DNA of 64,000 nucleotides from positions 558,001 to 622,000 of the forward strand of contig NZ_SMCS01000001.1 of NCBI RefSeq assembly GCF_004342265.1. Reading direction: 5' to 3'. This document shows, piece by piece, positions 7,812-15,654 of this stretch (positions are counted from its first letter, which is position 1; each line of letters opens with the position of its first letter). The position numbers and the translations under genes were made by a program. This stretch comes from Luteibacter rhizovicinus. GTDB taxonomy: Bacteria; Pseudomonadota; Gammaproteobacteria; Xanthomonadales; Rhodanobacteraceae. The notes under the pieces were generated by a model, which ran no database searches, had not been told where the DNA came from, and was given only the letters and a program-made list of their open reading frames with translations.

Positions 7812-8264
7812 ATGGATAATGCCCAGAATGGCCTGTCGTTAATCGAAGTTCTTGTCGCCACGGTGGTACTGGGACTGGGGCTCGCCGCCGTGCTTCAGGG
7901 CTTCCGGTTCGCCACTCTCGCCAATCGCGATGCCATGCATCGTACGCAGGCGAATTTTATTGCGGCGGATATGGCTGGGCGGCTACGTATTAATCAGGGT
8001 GCCGCACGCGCCGGGCTTTACAACGGGAGCCTTTCCTCCCGAGCGATCGAGATTCCCGGTTGCGCTGCGACGTCGCCATGCGACGAAAACGCGACCGTCG
8101 GGCACGATCGCGCGCTGTGGATCGATATGCTATTTCGGCAAATCGGAAACGGCGCCCGGGCGAATATCGCGTGCCACCCGTCACAGCAAACGTGCGATCT
8201 GTCCATCGGCTGGCATGACGTCGAGGGCCGTCCCGTGGAGCTGGTCTGGGCCACGCGGCTGTGA
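7812..8264 (+). CDS. pilV: Type IV pilus minor pilin PilV-like
   Basis: 150 residues with an N-terminal class III (prepilin) signal: GLSLIEVLVATVVLGLGLAAVL, cleaved after the Gly and with Glu at position 5 of the mature protein. The +1 residue is Leu rather than the usual Phe. The rest is a globular region with two cysteine pairs (CAATSPC and CHPSQQTC), as in PilV. Minor pilins form the tip complex that primes pilus assembly. It is the first gene of a four-gene operon; its stop overlaps the pilW start as GTGA. Confidence 0.85.
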   Translation: MDNAQNGLSLIEVLVATVVLGLGLAAVLQGFRFATLANRDAMHRTQANFIAADMAGRLRINQGAARAGLYNGSLSSRAIEIPGCAATSPCDENATVGHDRALWIDMLFRQIGNGARANIACHPSQQTCDLSIGWHDVEGRPVELVWATRL

Positions 8265-8905
8265 CGCGGGACCGGTGTCGCGGGTTTTCGCTGATCGAGG
8301 TTCTTGTCGCGATGGCGCTCGGGCTGGTGCTGTCCTCGGCCGTGCTCGGCGTGCTTGCTGCCTCGACGCGCGCCTATCGGTTGCATCAGCAGTTGGTCCG
8401 CGTGCAGGAGGAGGGACGGTTCGGACTTGGCAGTCTTGCGGCCGATCTTGCCGACCGTTGCGGTGCGATTCGCGGATACGAATGCGGCAGCGTCCGATGC
8501 TCGCCTGCACTGCCCACGGACAGAAGCCTGCCCGAGCGCGCACGCGCAGCCAACGTGCTGATTGTCGACACGCCACACGACGAGAAGGGATGCGTGTCCG
8601 TTGCCTGGTACATCGCGAATGGTCCAGTCGCTGGTGAGCGTGAGTTGAGACGGTGCGTGTCGGGATCGAATTGTCAGTCCGTCGCACAGGGTCTGAATCG
8701 ACTCGATTTCACTTACGCGGTCAGAGATGCACAGCAGCGCGTCCGCCACCTCGATGCCGCGGAGGTCGATGGAGAATCCCTGTGGGATGCGGTCGTCGGT
8801 GTGGACATTGGCCTGTGGATCGAACAACGCGATAGCGAAGAGGAAGCGTCCGCGATTCGCCATGAGTTCCGCACGTTCGTCGCTCTGCCGCGAGGTGGGG
8901 CATGA
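8261..8905 (+). CDS. pilW: Type IV pilus minor pilin PilW-like
   Basis: 214 residues starting at a GTG that overlaps the pilV stop by four bases. The prepilin signal is GFSLIEVLVAMALGLVL, ideal for PilD cleavage. The ectodomain contains several cysteines (CGAIRGYECGSVRC, CVSVAW, CVSGSNC) and the C-terminal VDIGLWIEQRDSEEE segment typical of PilW, though it is shorter than many PilW proteins (often 250-350 residues). It couples by ATGA overlap to the short pilX. Role: part of the pseudopilin tip complex together with PilV, PilX and PilE. Confidence 0.85.
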   Translation: MTRDRCRGFSLIEVLVAMALGLVLSSAVLGVLAASTRAYRLHQQLVRVQEEGRFGLGSLAADLADRCGAIRGYECGSVRCSPALPTDRSLPERARAANVLIVDTPHDEKGCVSVAWYIANGPVAGERELRRCVSGSNCQSVAQGLNRLDFTYAVRDAQQRVRHLDAAEVDGESLWDAVVGVDIGLWIEQRDSEEEASAIRHEFRTFVALPRGGA

Positions 8906-9081
8906 GGGGTGTCGCATCGTCCGGGGTCGTGTTGCCGATGGTACTGCTGGTTCTGGTACTTCTTTCGGGAGTGGCCGCGTCGATGTTCCGGTCGGCAACG
9001 ATGCAACTGGCGCTGGCTGCCGCGCAGCGCGAAGCGCAGATCGCGGCCTGGTCCATTCCTCATCGGACCGCGGCGCCGTGA
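8902..9081 (+). CDS. pilX: Very short PilX-like protein (N-terminal helix only)
   Basis: 59 residues in frame from ATG 8902 to TGA 9081, overlapping pilW upstream and the next gene downstream by four bases each. The hydrophobic segment GVVLPMVLLVLVLLSGVA followed by SMFRSATMQLALAAAQREAQ matches the conserved PilX N-terminus. Normal PilX proteins run to about 150-200 residues and add a globular domain; here the protein ends with AAWSIPHRTAAP straight after the helix. Tight overlaps at both ends argue that the short form is the natural gene rather than a sequencing artefact. It lacks the Glu5-type FTLIE signal, as is common for PilX. Confidence 0.75.
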   Translation: MRGVASSGVVLPMVLLVLVLLSGVAASMFRSATMQLALAAAQREAQIAAWSIPHRTAAP

Positions 9082-9512
9082 GCCGGCAACGCATGCGCGA
9101 TGCCGGCTTCAGTGCCATCGAATTACTGCTGATTCTTGCGGCGGTCGCGTTGCTCGCGATGTTCGCCACGTCTTCATATCGCCAGTACACATTCCGCGTC
9201 CGCCGTCTCGAAGGTCGACATTTGCTGCTGGAAGCATCCCACGCGCAGGAACGTTTCCATGCACGGAGCCGGCGCTATGCATATGGTCCGGATGACGAAC
9301 TGAATACCCGGCGGATAAGCGCGAATGCGCACTACGCGCTTGAAATGGACATGGCCGCCGACCACGACGCAGGCAGGGGTTTCCTGCTGCGAGCCATACC
9401 GCAGGGCACACAGGCGAAGGACGTGTGCGGAGAACTTACGGTCGATCATCGGGGCGTCATGCTGCCTTCGCGCGACGATGGGCCGAAGCATACGAATGGC
9501 GATTGCTGGTAG
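9078..9512 (+). CDS. pilE: Type IV pilin PilE-like minor pilin
   Basis: 144 residues from a GTG at 9078 that overlaps the pilX stop; ATG 9093 is a possible alternative. The prepilin motif is GFSAIELLLILAAVALLAMF with Glu at mature position 5, then the usual helix continuing to QYTFRVRRLEGR. The ectodomain has the ARRYAYGPDDEL-type region and a final disulfide pair (VCGEL and GDCW) as in PilE minor pilins of Xanthomonadales and Pseudomonas. It ends the operon; no pilY1 or fimT gene follows, and the next gene is an unrelated amidohydrolase. Confidence 0.85.
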   Translation: MSRQRMRDAGFSAIELLLILAAVALLAMFATSSYRQYTFRVRRLEGRHLLLEASHAQERFHARSRRYAYGPDDELNTRRISANAHYALEMDMAADHDAGRGFLLRAIPQGTQAKDVCGELTVDHRGVMLPSRDDGPKHTNGDCW

Positions 9513-9591
9513 GGGGATGGAGCATCGCCGTTCCGCGTGACACCATGGGCGATGGCGCGCCGGGCGCCGTCCAGCGAAGTGGGAGTCACGA

Positions 9592-10620
9592 ATGGATCGC
9601 AGGCATTTCCTCAAAGGCGCGAGCGTTGCCTCGGGTATCTTGCTCGTACAACCGGGCGTGGCCGATGCGGCGTTCGCCGGTGGCGGCACCGAAGCGGTAC
9701 TTCCACGAGTTTGTTCCACCTGGGATTTCGGCGTAGCCGCCAACCAGGCTGCATGGAAGGTTCTCGCCGCCGGCGGCCGTTCCCTCGATGCCGTGGAAGC
9801 CGGCGCGCGCATTCCGGAGGCCGATCTGCGCAATCACAGCGTCGGTCGCGCTGGCTATCCCGACCGCGACGGCAAGGTCACGCTGGATGCCAGCATCATG
9901 GACGAGGAAGGCAACTGCGGTGCCGTCGCGGCTATCGAGCACATCGCCCATCCGATCTCCGTCGCAAGACGGGTAATGGAGCGTACGCCGCACGTATTGC
10001 TCGTTGGCGATGGCGCACTCCAGTTCGCGCTGGAGCAGGGATTCCCCAGGGAAGAACTGCTGACGCCCGAGTCGGAGCAGGCCTGGCGCGAGTGGCTGAA
10101 GACGGCGAAGTATCATCCCGTCGCCAATAGCGAAGTTCGCGATTACGGTATCGGACCTCGTGGCGGCAAGCCCGGCGATGCGGGCAATCACGACACGATC
10201 GGCATGCTTGCCATCGATGCGAAGGGCAATCTCTCCGGTGCATGCACCACGAGCGGTATGGCGTGGAAGCTGCACGGGCGCGTGGGCGACAGCCCCATCA
10301 TCGGTGCGGGCCTCTATGTCGACAACGAAGTGGGCGCGGCTACCTCGACCGGGGTCGGCGAGGAAGTAATCCGCAACGTCGGCAGTTTTCTTGTCGTCGA
10401 GCTGATGCGTCAGGGGCGTTCCCCGGAAGACGCATGCCGCGAGGCGGTGGAGCGGATACTCAAGCGCAAGAGCGTGCGCGGAAAGGACATCCAGGTTGGG
10501 TTTCTCGCCATGGACAAGCGTGGTCGCGTCGGTGCCTGGGCGATCCAGAAAGGCTTTTCCTACGCGGTATGCGATGCCGGCAAGCAGGACGCCCTGATTC
10601 CAGGCAAGAGCACGTACTGA
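9592..10620 (+). CDS. N4-(beta-N-acetylglucosaminyl)-L-asparaginase family, Tat-exported
   Basis: 342 residues of the Ntn-hydrolase glycosylasparaginase/isoaspartyl peptidase family. The autocleavage site is recognisable at GNHDTIGMLAIDAKGN: the precursor is cut before the Thr, which becomes the catalytic N-terminus. Downstream GACTTSGMAWKLHGRVGDSPIIG and YVDNEVGAATSTG line the active site. The N-terminus MDRRHFLKGASVASG fits a twin-arginine signal, so export to the periplasm folded is likely. The family cleaves the GlcNAc-Asn linkage of glycoproteins or isoaspartyl bonds; the exact substrate is not evident. Its stop overlaps the cutC start by one base. Confidence 0.9.
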   Translation: MDRRHFLKGASVASGILLVQPGVADAAFAGGGTEAVLPRVCSTWDFGVAANQAAWKVLAAGGRSLDAVEAGARIPEADLRNHSVGRAGYPDRDGKVTLDASIMDEEGNCGAVAAIEHIAHPISVARRVMERTPHVLLVGDGALQFALEQGFPREELLTPESEQAWREWLKTAKYHPVANSEVRDYGIGPRGGKPGDAGNHDTIGMLAIDAKGNLSGACTTSGMAWKLHGRVGDSPIIGAGLYVDNEVGAATSTGVGEEVIRNVGSFLVVELMRQGRSPEDACREAVERILKRKSVRGKDIQVGFLAMDKRGRVGAWAIQKGFSYAVCDAGKQDALIPGKSTY

Positions 10621-11366
10621 TGACCACGCTGGAAATCGCCGCGGGCTCTCTGGTCTCCGCGCGGGTGGCGCAGGAGGCCGGTGCCACACGGGTCGAGCTA
10701 TGCGCCAGCCTGGAGTCGGGCGGCGTGACGCCCTCGTACGGGCAGATCGCCACGGTACGCGACGCGCTGCGGATTCCGCTCTACGTACTTATCCGCCCGC
10801 GAGCCGGCGATTTTTTCTACGATGGGGCGGAGCGCGACACCATGCTCGCCGACATCGGGCATTGCGTGCGTGCCGGATGCGACGGTGTTGTGATCGGTGC
10901 GCTCGATGCGGACGGCGATGTCGATATGTCCTTCTGCCGCGAACTGATCGCGGAAGCGCGTGGCCTGGGTATCACCTTCCATCGCGCGTTCGATGTTACG
11001 CGTGACCAGTGCGAGGCGCTCGAACGGATCGTGAGTCTGGGCTGCGAACGCGTGCTGACCTCGGGAGGCATGCGTAGCGCATGGGCGGGTAGGGAGCGCA
11101 TCGCCGCACTGGTTCGCCAGGCAGACGCGCGTATTTCCATCATGGCCGGCGCGGGCGTCGATCCTTCGAACGTCGCCGCTCTTGTGGCCGAAACGAGGGT
11201 AAGGGAAGTACACGCGTCGGCGCGTAAGACGCAGTCTCCGGCTACGCGATTCCTTCCTGCCGACGACCTCGGCATGGGTAGCTCTCCATCGGAAAGCGAC
11301 GACGCCACTATTCGTCGATTGCTCGTGGCGCTGGACGAGACGGGCGGGCGCGATCAGAAGTCGTAA
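10620..11366 (+). CDS. cutC: CutC family protein
   Basis: 248 residues, the full TIM-barrel of CutC: LEIAAGSLVSARVAQEAGATRVELCASLESGG at the N-terminus (shown in part), LIRPRAGDFFY, GADGVVIGALDADG-type strand, ITFHRAFDV, VLTSGG and a final MAGAGV strand. CutC was named for copper tolerance in E. coli, but the molecular activity remains unsettled. ATG 10620 overlaps the preceding stop (TGATG), so translation is coupled to the asparaginase gene. The 3' end overlaps the convergent autotransporter gene by 13 bases. Confidence 0.94.
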   Translation: MTTLEIAAGSLVSARVAQEAGATRVELCASLESGGVTPSYGQIATVRDALRIPLYVLIRPRAGDFFYDGAERDTMLADIGHCVRAGCDGVVIGALDADGDVDMSFCRELIAEARGLGITFHRAFDVTRDQCEALERIVSLGCERVLTSGGMRSAWAGRERIAALVRQADARISIMAGAGVDPSNVAALVAETRVREVHASARKTQSPATRFLPADDLGMGSSPSESDDATIRRLLVALDETGGRDQKS

Positions 11367-14119
11367 CGTAGCCCCAGCGAGCCGGTCGTCGCCATCGCGG
11401 TCCCTTGCGCGTAACGAACGTCCAGCCCCAGTCGCAGCTGCCACGCGGATGAAAGCGGCATAGCGATCGAAACACCCGTTGCTATCGCTGTGGCGGGTAG
11501 CGACGCGCCGTGAACCCGCCACATCGAGGCGGGCGCCCCGACGAACGAGACATCGAAGCCCGGATCGCGACCGCGAATCGTCCATTGCCAGAGACCGTAT
11601 CCCTCGAGCACGACATCCGACCATCGATAAGCGATGCGGCCACCCAGGCCGACCGTGGATCGACGGTGCCGGTTCGTGGGGGCGGCGACACCGAAGCCGT
11701 TGGCGCCGTCTTCTGTAAAAGCCGCGCGGCGCGTTTCGTCAAAGGCGGCCACGACAAAAGGTGTGGCTCGCCAGCTTCCGCTCCGGAGCATTACGCCGGC
11801 TTCCACATGCACGGATGCCTTCGTGTCGCGACGCCCGGCGCTCACGACAGCACGTTGTCCTCCCAGCAGCACATCGCGACGGACATGATTCGCAACGATC
11901 GAGGCCGTCGCATTCGCGGCCACATACCACGACTCCGATCCCGCCCTGCCGTATGCGGCGAGCGTGTCGATGTGGGACGTCACGTTGCCGGCAAAACGAT
12001 CGAAACGAGTCTGTCCACGGTGCCTTGTGAGCGACAGCCCCAGTGCTCCCGTGTCGGCCACGGGCGTATCCACACCGATGCGCGTACCCGTTCCATTGTG
12101 CTGTCCGGAAGCGACGCCGTGCTGAGCGATCCTGCCGCTGGAGACCGTGACGTCGCCCCATACTCCGCTGTCCAGATCCCCCTGGACCAGTGCGTCCATG
12201 CGCGTGGCGAGGGTTCGCGCCTCCATGTCGCCCTGTTCGAGCGGGAAGCCCTGATTCGATGCATACGCTTCCGCGGAAAGGCTATCCAGCGACGTCAGCG
12301 CCGTGGCGATATCGGGCGAGCGCAGGAAGCTCGCGGCACCGGAAAGAAACATCGCATGTCGATCGGATTCATCGGAAGCGGTCCATGCATCCGCATGCGT
12401 CAGCGCGGCTTCGACGCCGTTCGCGGTGGACTGCATCGTGGGCGTCAGTACGCGATGCTCCGCGACCGCGTGGGGAATCGATCGTCGCGCTATACGCGCA
12501 TCCACGCGGTGGCTCGAATATTCCAGCTCCGCGTCGTAGAACACTCCGGCCTCCATGCGCTGCGCGCCGAACACGCCCTCGACGCCATGGGTCGCCTCGA
12601 GCAAGGTTTCGCGCGCGGTAAGTACATAATTCACGGCGGGCGGGCGTAGGGAGAGCGTGCTGCCGGCAAGCCGGGCGTAGCCGTCCACCTTGAGCTTCTG
12701 CCCCGGCGCTATCGACAGCACGCCGGACGATACGGGAAGGTAGTCGCCATGAATGACGAACGTCCCGCCGGATGGAGCAAGCTGTCCTTTGTTCACGACG
12801 TTGCCATGGACGGCACCCGTGCCTCCAAGCTGTCCTTCCGGAAAAATGTGCACGGCCGAACGGATGGTACCGTCGATGTTGAGGGTGCCTGCATGGATAT
12901 CGGTGGCACCGCGATAGTGGTTGTCGCCGGACATGGTTAATGTCGCAGGCCCCCGTTTGACCAGACCACCCTGACCCGCGATGTCGTTCGACCAGATGCT
13001 GTCCGTGGTGACGGTCGTCGCGAAATCGCCCCAATCAAAGCGTGCCGGACCGCGCACGGCACGGCCGACATCGAGCAGCCCGTAGCCGAAGAGCGCCGGA
13101 TCGCCGATGGGTTTCGCCGTCGAGAGCAGCGTCTGCCTCACCTGGTCGCCGGTGAAGTAAGGAAACGCTTGCATCACCACGGCGGCCGCGCCTGTGACAA
13201 GCGCCGCGGATGACGATGTTCCGCTGGTCTGACCGGTAGTGAATCGTGTGTTTCCGATCGGCGCGACGCGAGTGACGCCAGGAGCGGCCAGACACCACGC
13301 GGCGGCGACGCCGCATGCGTTAGAGGATGGATGCAGGGCCCCGGGATTTCCGTAGGCATCCACGCTGACGTTCACGACGGCCAGCCATCCCTGTTCGAGT
13401 TCCGGATGCAGCGCGGGCAGACCCGCTTCCAGCGAGGGCTGATCGCGACTTTGGTTGCCGGCGGCGAAGATGAGAAGGGCATCGTGAGCGATGACAGCGG
13501 GTGCGAATATCCGTCTGTAGTGGCCCGCATCCGTTGCAACATCGCGGTCGGTGATGGAGGACGCATGGGCATAGCTATTGTTGAACAACCGCACGCCGGC
13601 GCGGAGCAGATCGCTGTAGGCGGCGGCAATCGCGAGCGGCCCCATTCTTCCGTCGATATCGCGACCGGTACGCGCACTGTAAATGCTTGCTCCCGGTGCA
13701 ACGCCACCCGCGAAATCGTTCGTGGCGCGACCCGCTATCAACTGGGCCATAACAGTACCGTGGCCATACGGATCGGCAGCGTCGGGCGTGGCGACATCGT
13801 CGCCGAGATATTTCCGGCTCCAGGCGATGCGACCTTCGAGCACGGGGTGCGCGGGATCCGCCCCGGTATCGATCAGACCGATGCGTACATCGTCACCGGC
13901 ATAGCGTTTCGTATGTGCCGCCGGTACGCCGATCGCATCCAGATGCATCCGGCGTGGATCGATCGTCGGCAGCGGGTCGATTCGCTGGAGCGGCGGATCG
14001 TTTCGCCGGGCCGTTCCGGGGCCACCGCCGCAGCCGGCGAAGGTGAGGCAGGCAAGTATCCCGAGACATAACGTTCGCCGCCGGAACCGCGTTTCGTCCC
14101 ATCCCTGTCCAACATCCAT
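11354..14119 (-). CDS. Autotransporter subtilisin-like serine protease with lipobox
   Basis: 921 residues. Order of parts: signal peptide with a lipobox (LTFAGC, Cys30); an S8 peptidase domain (about 60-370) with the triad Asp in IGLIDTGAD, His in YGHGTVMA and Ser in SGTSSSAALVTG; an autotransporter-associated repeat (GGLVKRGPATLTMSGDN, then AGTLNIDG); a passenger stem; and a C-terminal beta-barrel (about 640-921) ending in the YDF-type terminal aromatic residue. It would be secreted by the type V pathway and displayed on or released from the surface. The lipid anchor recalls Neisseria NalP. It overlaps cutC tail-to-tail by 13 bases. Confidence 0.92.
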   Translation of the reverse strand: MDVGQGWDETRFRRRTLCLGILACLTFAGCGGGPGTARRNDPPLQRIDPLPTIDPRRMHLDAIGVPAAHTKRYAGDDVRIGLIDTGADPAHPVLEGRIAWSRKYLGDDVATPDAADPYGHGTVMAQLIAGRATNDFAGGVAPGASIYSARTGRDIDGRMGPLAIAAAYSDLLRAGVRLFNNSYAHASSITDRDVATDAGHYRRIFAPAVIAHDALLIFAAGNQSRDQPSLEAGLPALHPELEQGWLAVVNVSVDAYGNPGALHPSSNACGVAAAWCLAAPGVTRVAPIGNTRFTTGQTSGTSSSAALVTGAAAVVMQAFPYFTGDQVRQTLLSTAKPIGDPALFGYGLLDVGRAVRGPARFDWGDFATTVTTDSIWSNDIAGQGGLVKRGPATLTMSGDNHYRGATDIHAGTLNIDGTIRSAVHIFPEGQLGGTGAVHGNVVNKGQLAPSGGTFVIHGDYLPVSSGVLSIAPGQKLKVDGYARLAGSTLSLRPPAVNYVLTARETLLEATHGVEGVFGAQRMEAGVFYDAELEYSSHRVDARIARRSIPHAVAEHRVLTPTMQSTANGVEAALTHADAWTASDESDRHAMFLSGAASFLRSPDIATALTSLDSLSAEAYASNQGFPLEQGDMEARTLATRMDALVQGDLDSGVWGDVTVSSGRIAQHGVASGQHNGTGTRIGVDTPVADTGALGLSLTRHRGQTRFDRFAGNVTSHIDTLAAYGRAGSESWYVAANATASIVANHVRRDVLLGGQRAVVSAGRRDTKASVHVEAGVMLRSGSWRATPFVVAAFDETRRAAFTEDGANGFGVAAPTNRHRRSTVGLGGRIAYRWSDVVLEGYGLWQWTIRGRDPGFDVSFVGAPASMWRVHGASLPATAIATGVSIAMPLSSAWQLRLGLDVRYAQGTAMATTGSLGLRYDF

Positions 14120-14265
14120 GTCCGCACTCCGCTCGACGGTGCGGACAAGTTTCGCGAGGACGGCGTTGCATTACGGTCAGTCCACGTGTCTGCTTGCGTG
14201 AGGCGAGGGGCTCGAAGGCATGAAGGCGCACGGCCACGGGAGACCGATCGTATATTCGCCTTCCG

Positions 14266-15450
14266 TTAGTGGCGAGTGAGCCATAGGAGACGATTGCCAA
14301 AAATCTGGTCATACACTCCGCGGGCATTCGGCCATAGCAGACATACACCGAGGACACGGGAACAAACGATGGATAGTGCGATATGTCGTGCGCCGTGTCC
14401 GAGCGGATTCCCGGTTCGCCATAGATAGGTGGCCATGGCAAGCCCGTAGAACAGAGCGAACAAAAGCACGAGACTTGCCGTTAGCCATGTCTGGACGACA
14501 AGGCCGAATACATACACAGGCAAGAGCGCGAACGCGAACTGGCAAAACGCATAGTTGACGAGGAACGGTATAAAAAATGCATCGCGTCCGGTGCACAGTT
14601 TCGATATCTCGTCGAACGCTTCCATCCTGCCGCGAGCCCAGCGCCGTCGTTGCCGATACAGCCCGGGCAATGTGCCGGGACATTCGGTGAAAGCCATCGC
14701 TTCCGGAACATAGGCAGTTTTATAGCCATGGGCCAGGGCCTTCCAGGTCCAACACATATCCTCGACAAGCCATCGTCCCCACCCACCCAGATGGCGAACA
14801 GCAGAAACGCGATGAGCCACGAAGGCTCCTGCCATGACAGGCACATATCCAGTGACGTCCTGCGCGACTTTCACCGCACTGAGAAGTCCTGTGTATTCGT
14901 AATATTGCAATCTCGTGCAGAAGGATGCGCGGGGGTTGGATGGGACGATGTATCCGCACGCCACCGCATATCGTTCGTCGCTCCAAAGGCCCGCCACGAG
15001 GCGTTTGACCGCGTGATCCCCAAGCGAGGTATCGCTATCGATGACGACAATCACATCCGCGTTCCTGTCGACATGCGCCAGGCCAGCATCGAGCGCCCGG
15101 CCTTTCCTGCCGCTGTTCGTGGGAAGGGAAATGGAACGATATGCATGCGGATGAGGTGCTTCGAGCCAGGCGGCGATGGATTGCTGAATGCCGTTCGTCG
15201 AACCATCGTCGATGAGCAGCACCGTGAACTTTCCCGGATATCTCTGGCTATCGATGGAAGCAAGAGTGCGGAATAGTGCTTCGGCGGATTCATTGAAGTG
15301 CGGAACCATCACCGTCACGTTTGGCCATGAGAGTGATGTCGTGGAGGGCGCGCTGCGGCGTCGCCGGACGATCAGCCCCAGGCTCAGCAGCAGGAACACC
15401 ATGCACGCGTACCAGACCGGAACGATAAGAAGCCAGGACAGCAGGTCCAT
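14266..15450 (-). CDS. GT2 family membrane glycosyltransferase
   Basis: 394 residues from the ATG at 15450, which has GGAGG six bases upstream; a TTG 18 bases earlier lacks such a site. One N-terminal membrane helix, then a GT-A domain: VTVMVPHFNES, DDGST, DSDTS (the DxD), VEDMCW as the catalytic Glu-Asp pair and QRRRWARGR, the QxxRW motif of processive beta-glycosyltransferases (cellulose, chitin, poly-GlcNAc synthases). Three or four C-terminal helices follow. It stands alone without partner exopolysaccharide genes, so the polymer or lipid it makes is unknown. A PgaC-like poly-GlcNAc synthase is one option. Confidence 0.88.
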   Translation of the reverse strand: MDLLSWLLIVPVWYACMVFLLLSLGLIVRRRRSAPSTTSLSWPNVTVMVPHFNESAEALFRTLASIDSQRYPGKFTVLLIDDGSTNGIQQSIAAWLEAPHPHAYRSISLPTNSGRKGRALDAGLAHVDRNADVIVVIDSDTSLGDHAVKRLVAGLWSDERYAVACGYIVPSNPRASFCTRLQYYEYTGLLSAVKVAQDVTGYVPVMAGAFVAHRVSAVRHLGGWGRWLVEDMCWTWKALAHGYKTAYVPEAMAFTECPGTLPGLYRQRRRWARGRMEAFDEISKLCTGRDAFFIPFLVNYAFCQFAFALLPVYVFGLVVQTWLTASLVLLFALFYGLAMATYLWRTGNPLGHGARHIALSIVCSRVLGVCLLWPNARGVYDQIFGNRLLWLTRH

Positions 15451-15654
15451 CGTTTTCCTCCCAGGCAATGGAGGGTGAGCGCGCGGCCGATAGCGGAACG
15501 CATCGTGTCAACGGTGCATCCGGTCGATATCGGAATGAGGGGCGGCTCAGCATTGCGCCCGCGCGTTGGCGCCGCAATACAACTTCGGGTGTAGGCGAAC
15601 GAGTAGGGCGGCGCATGCCGCGCCGCCTGTGAATCGATCTAATTGCCGCCTATA

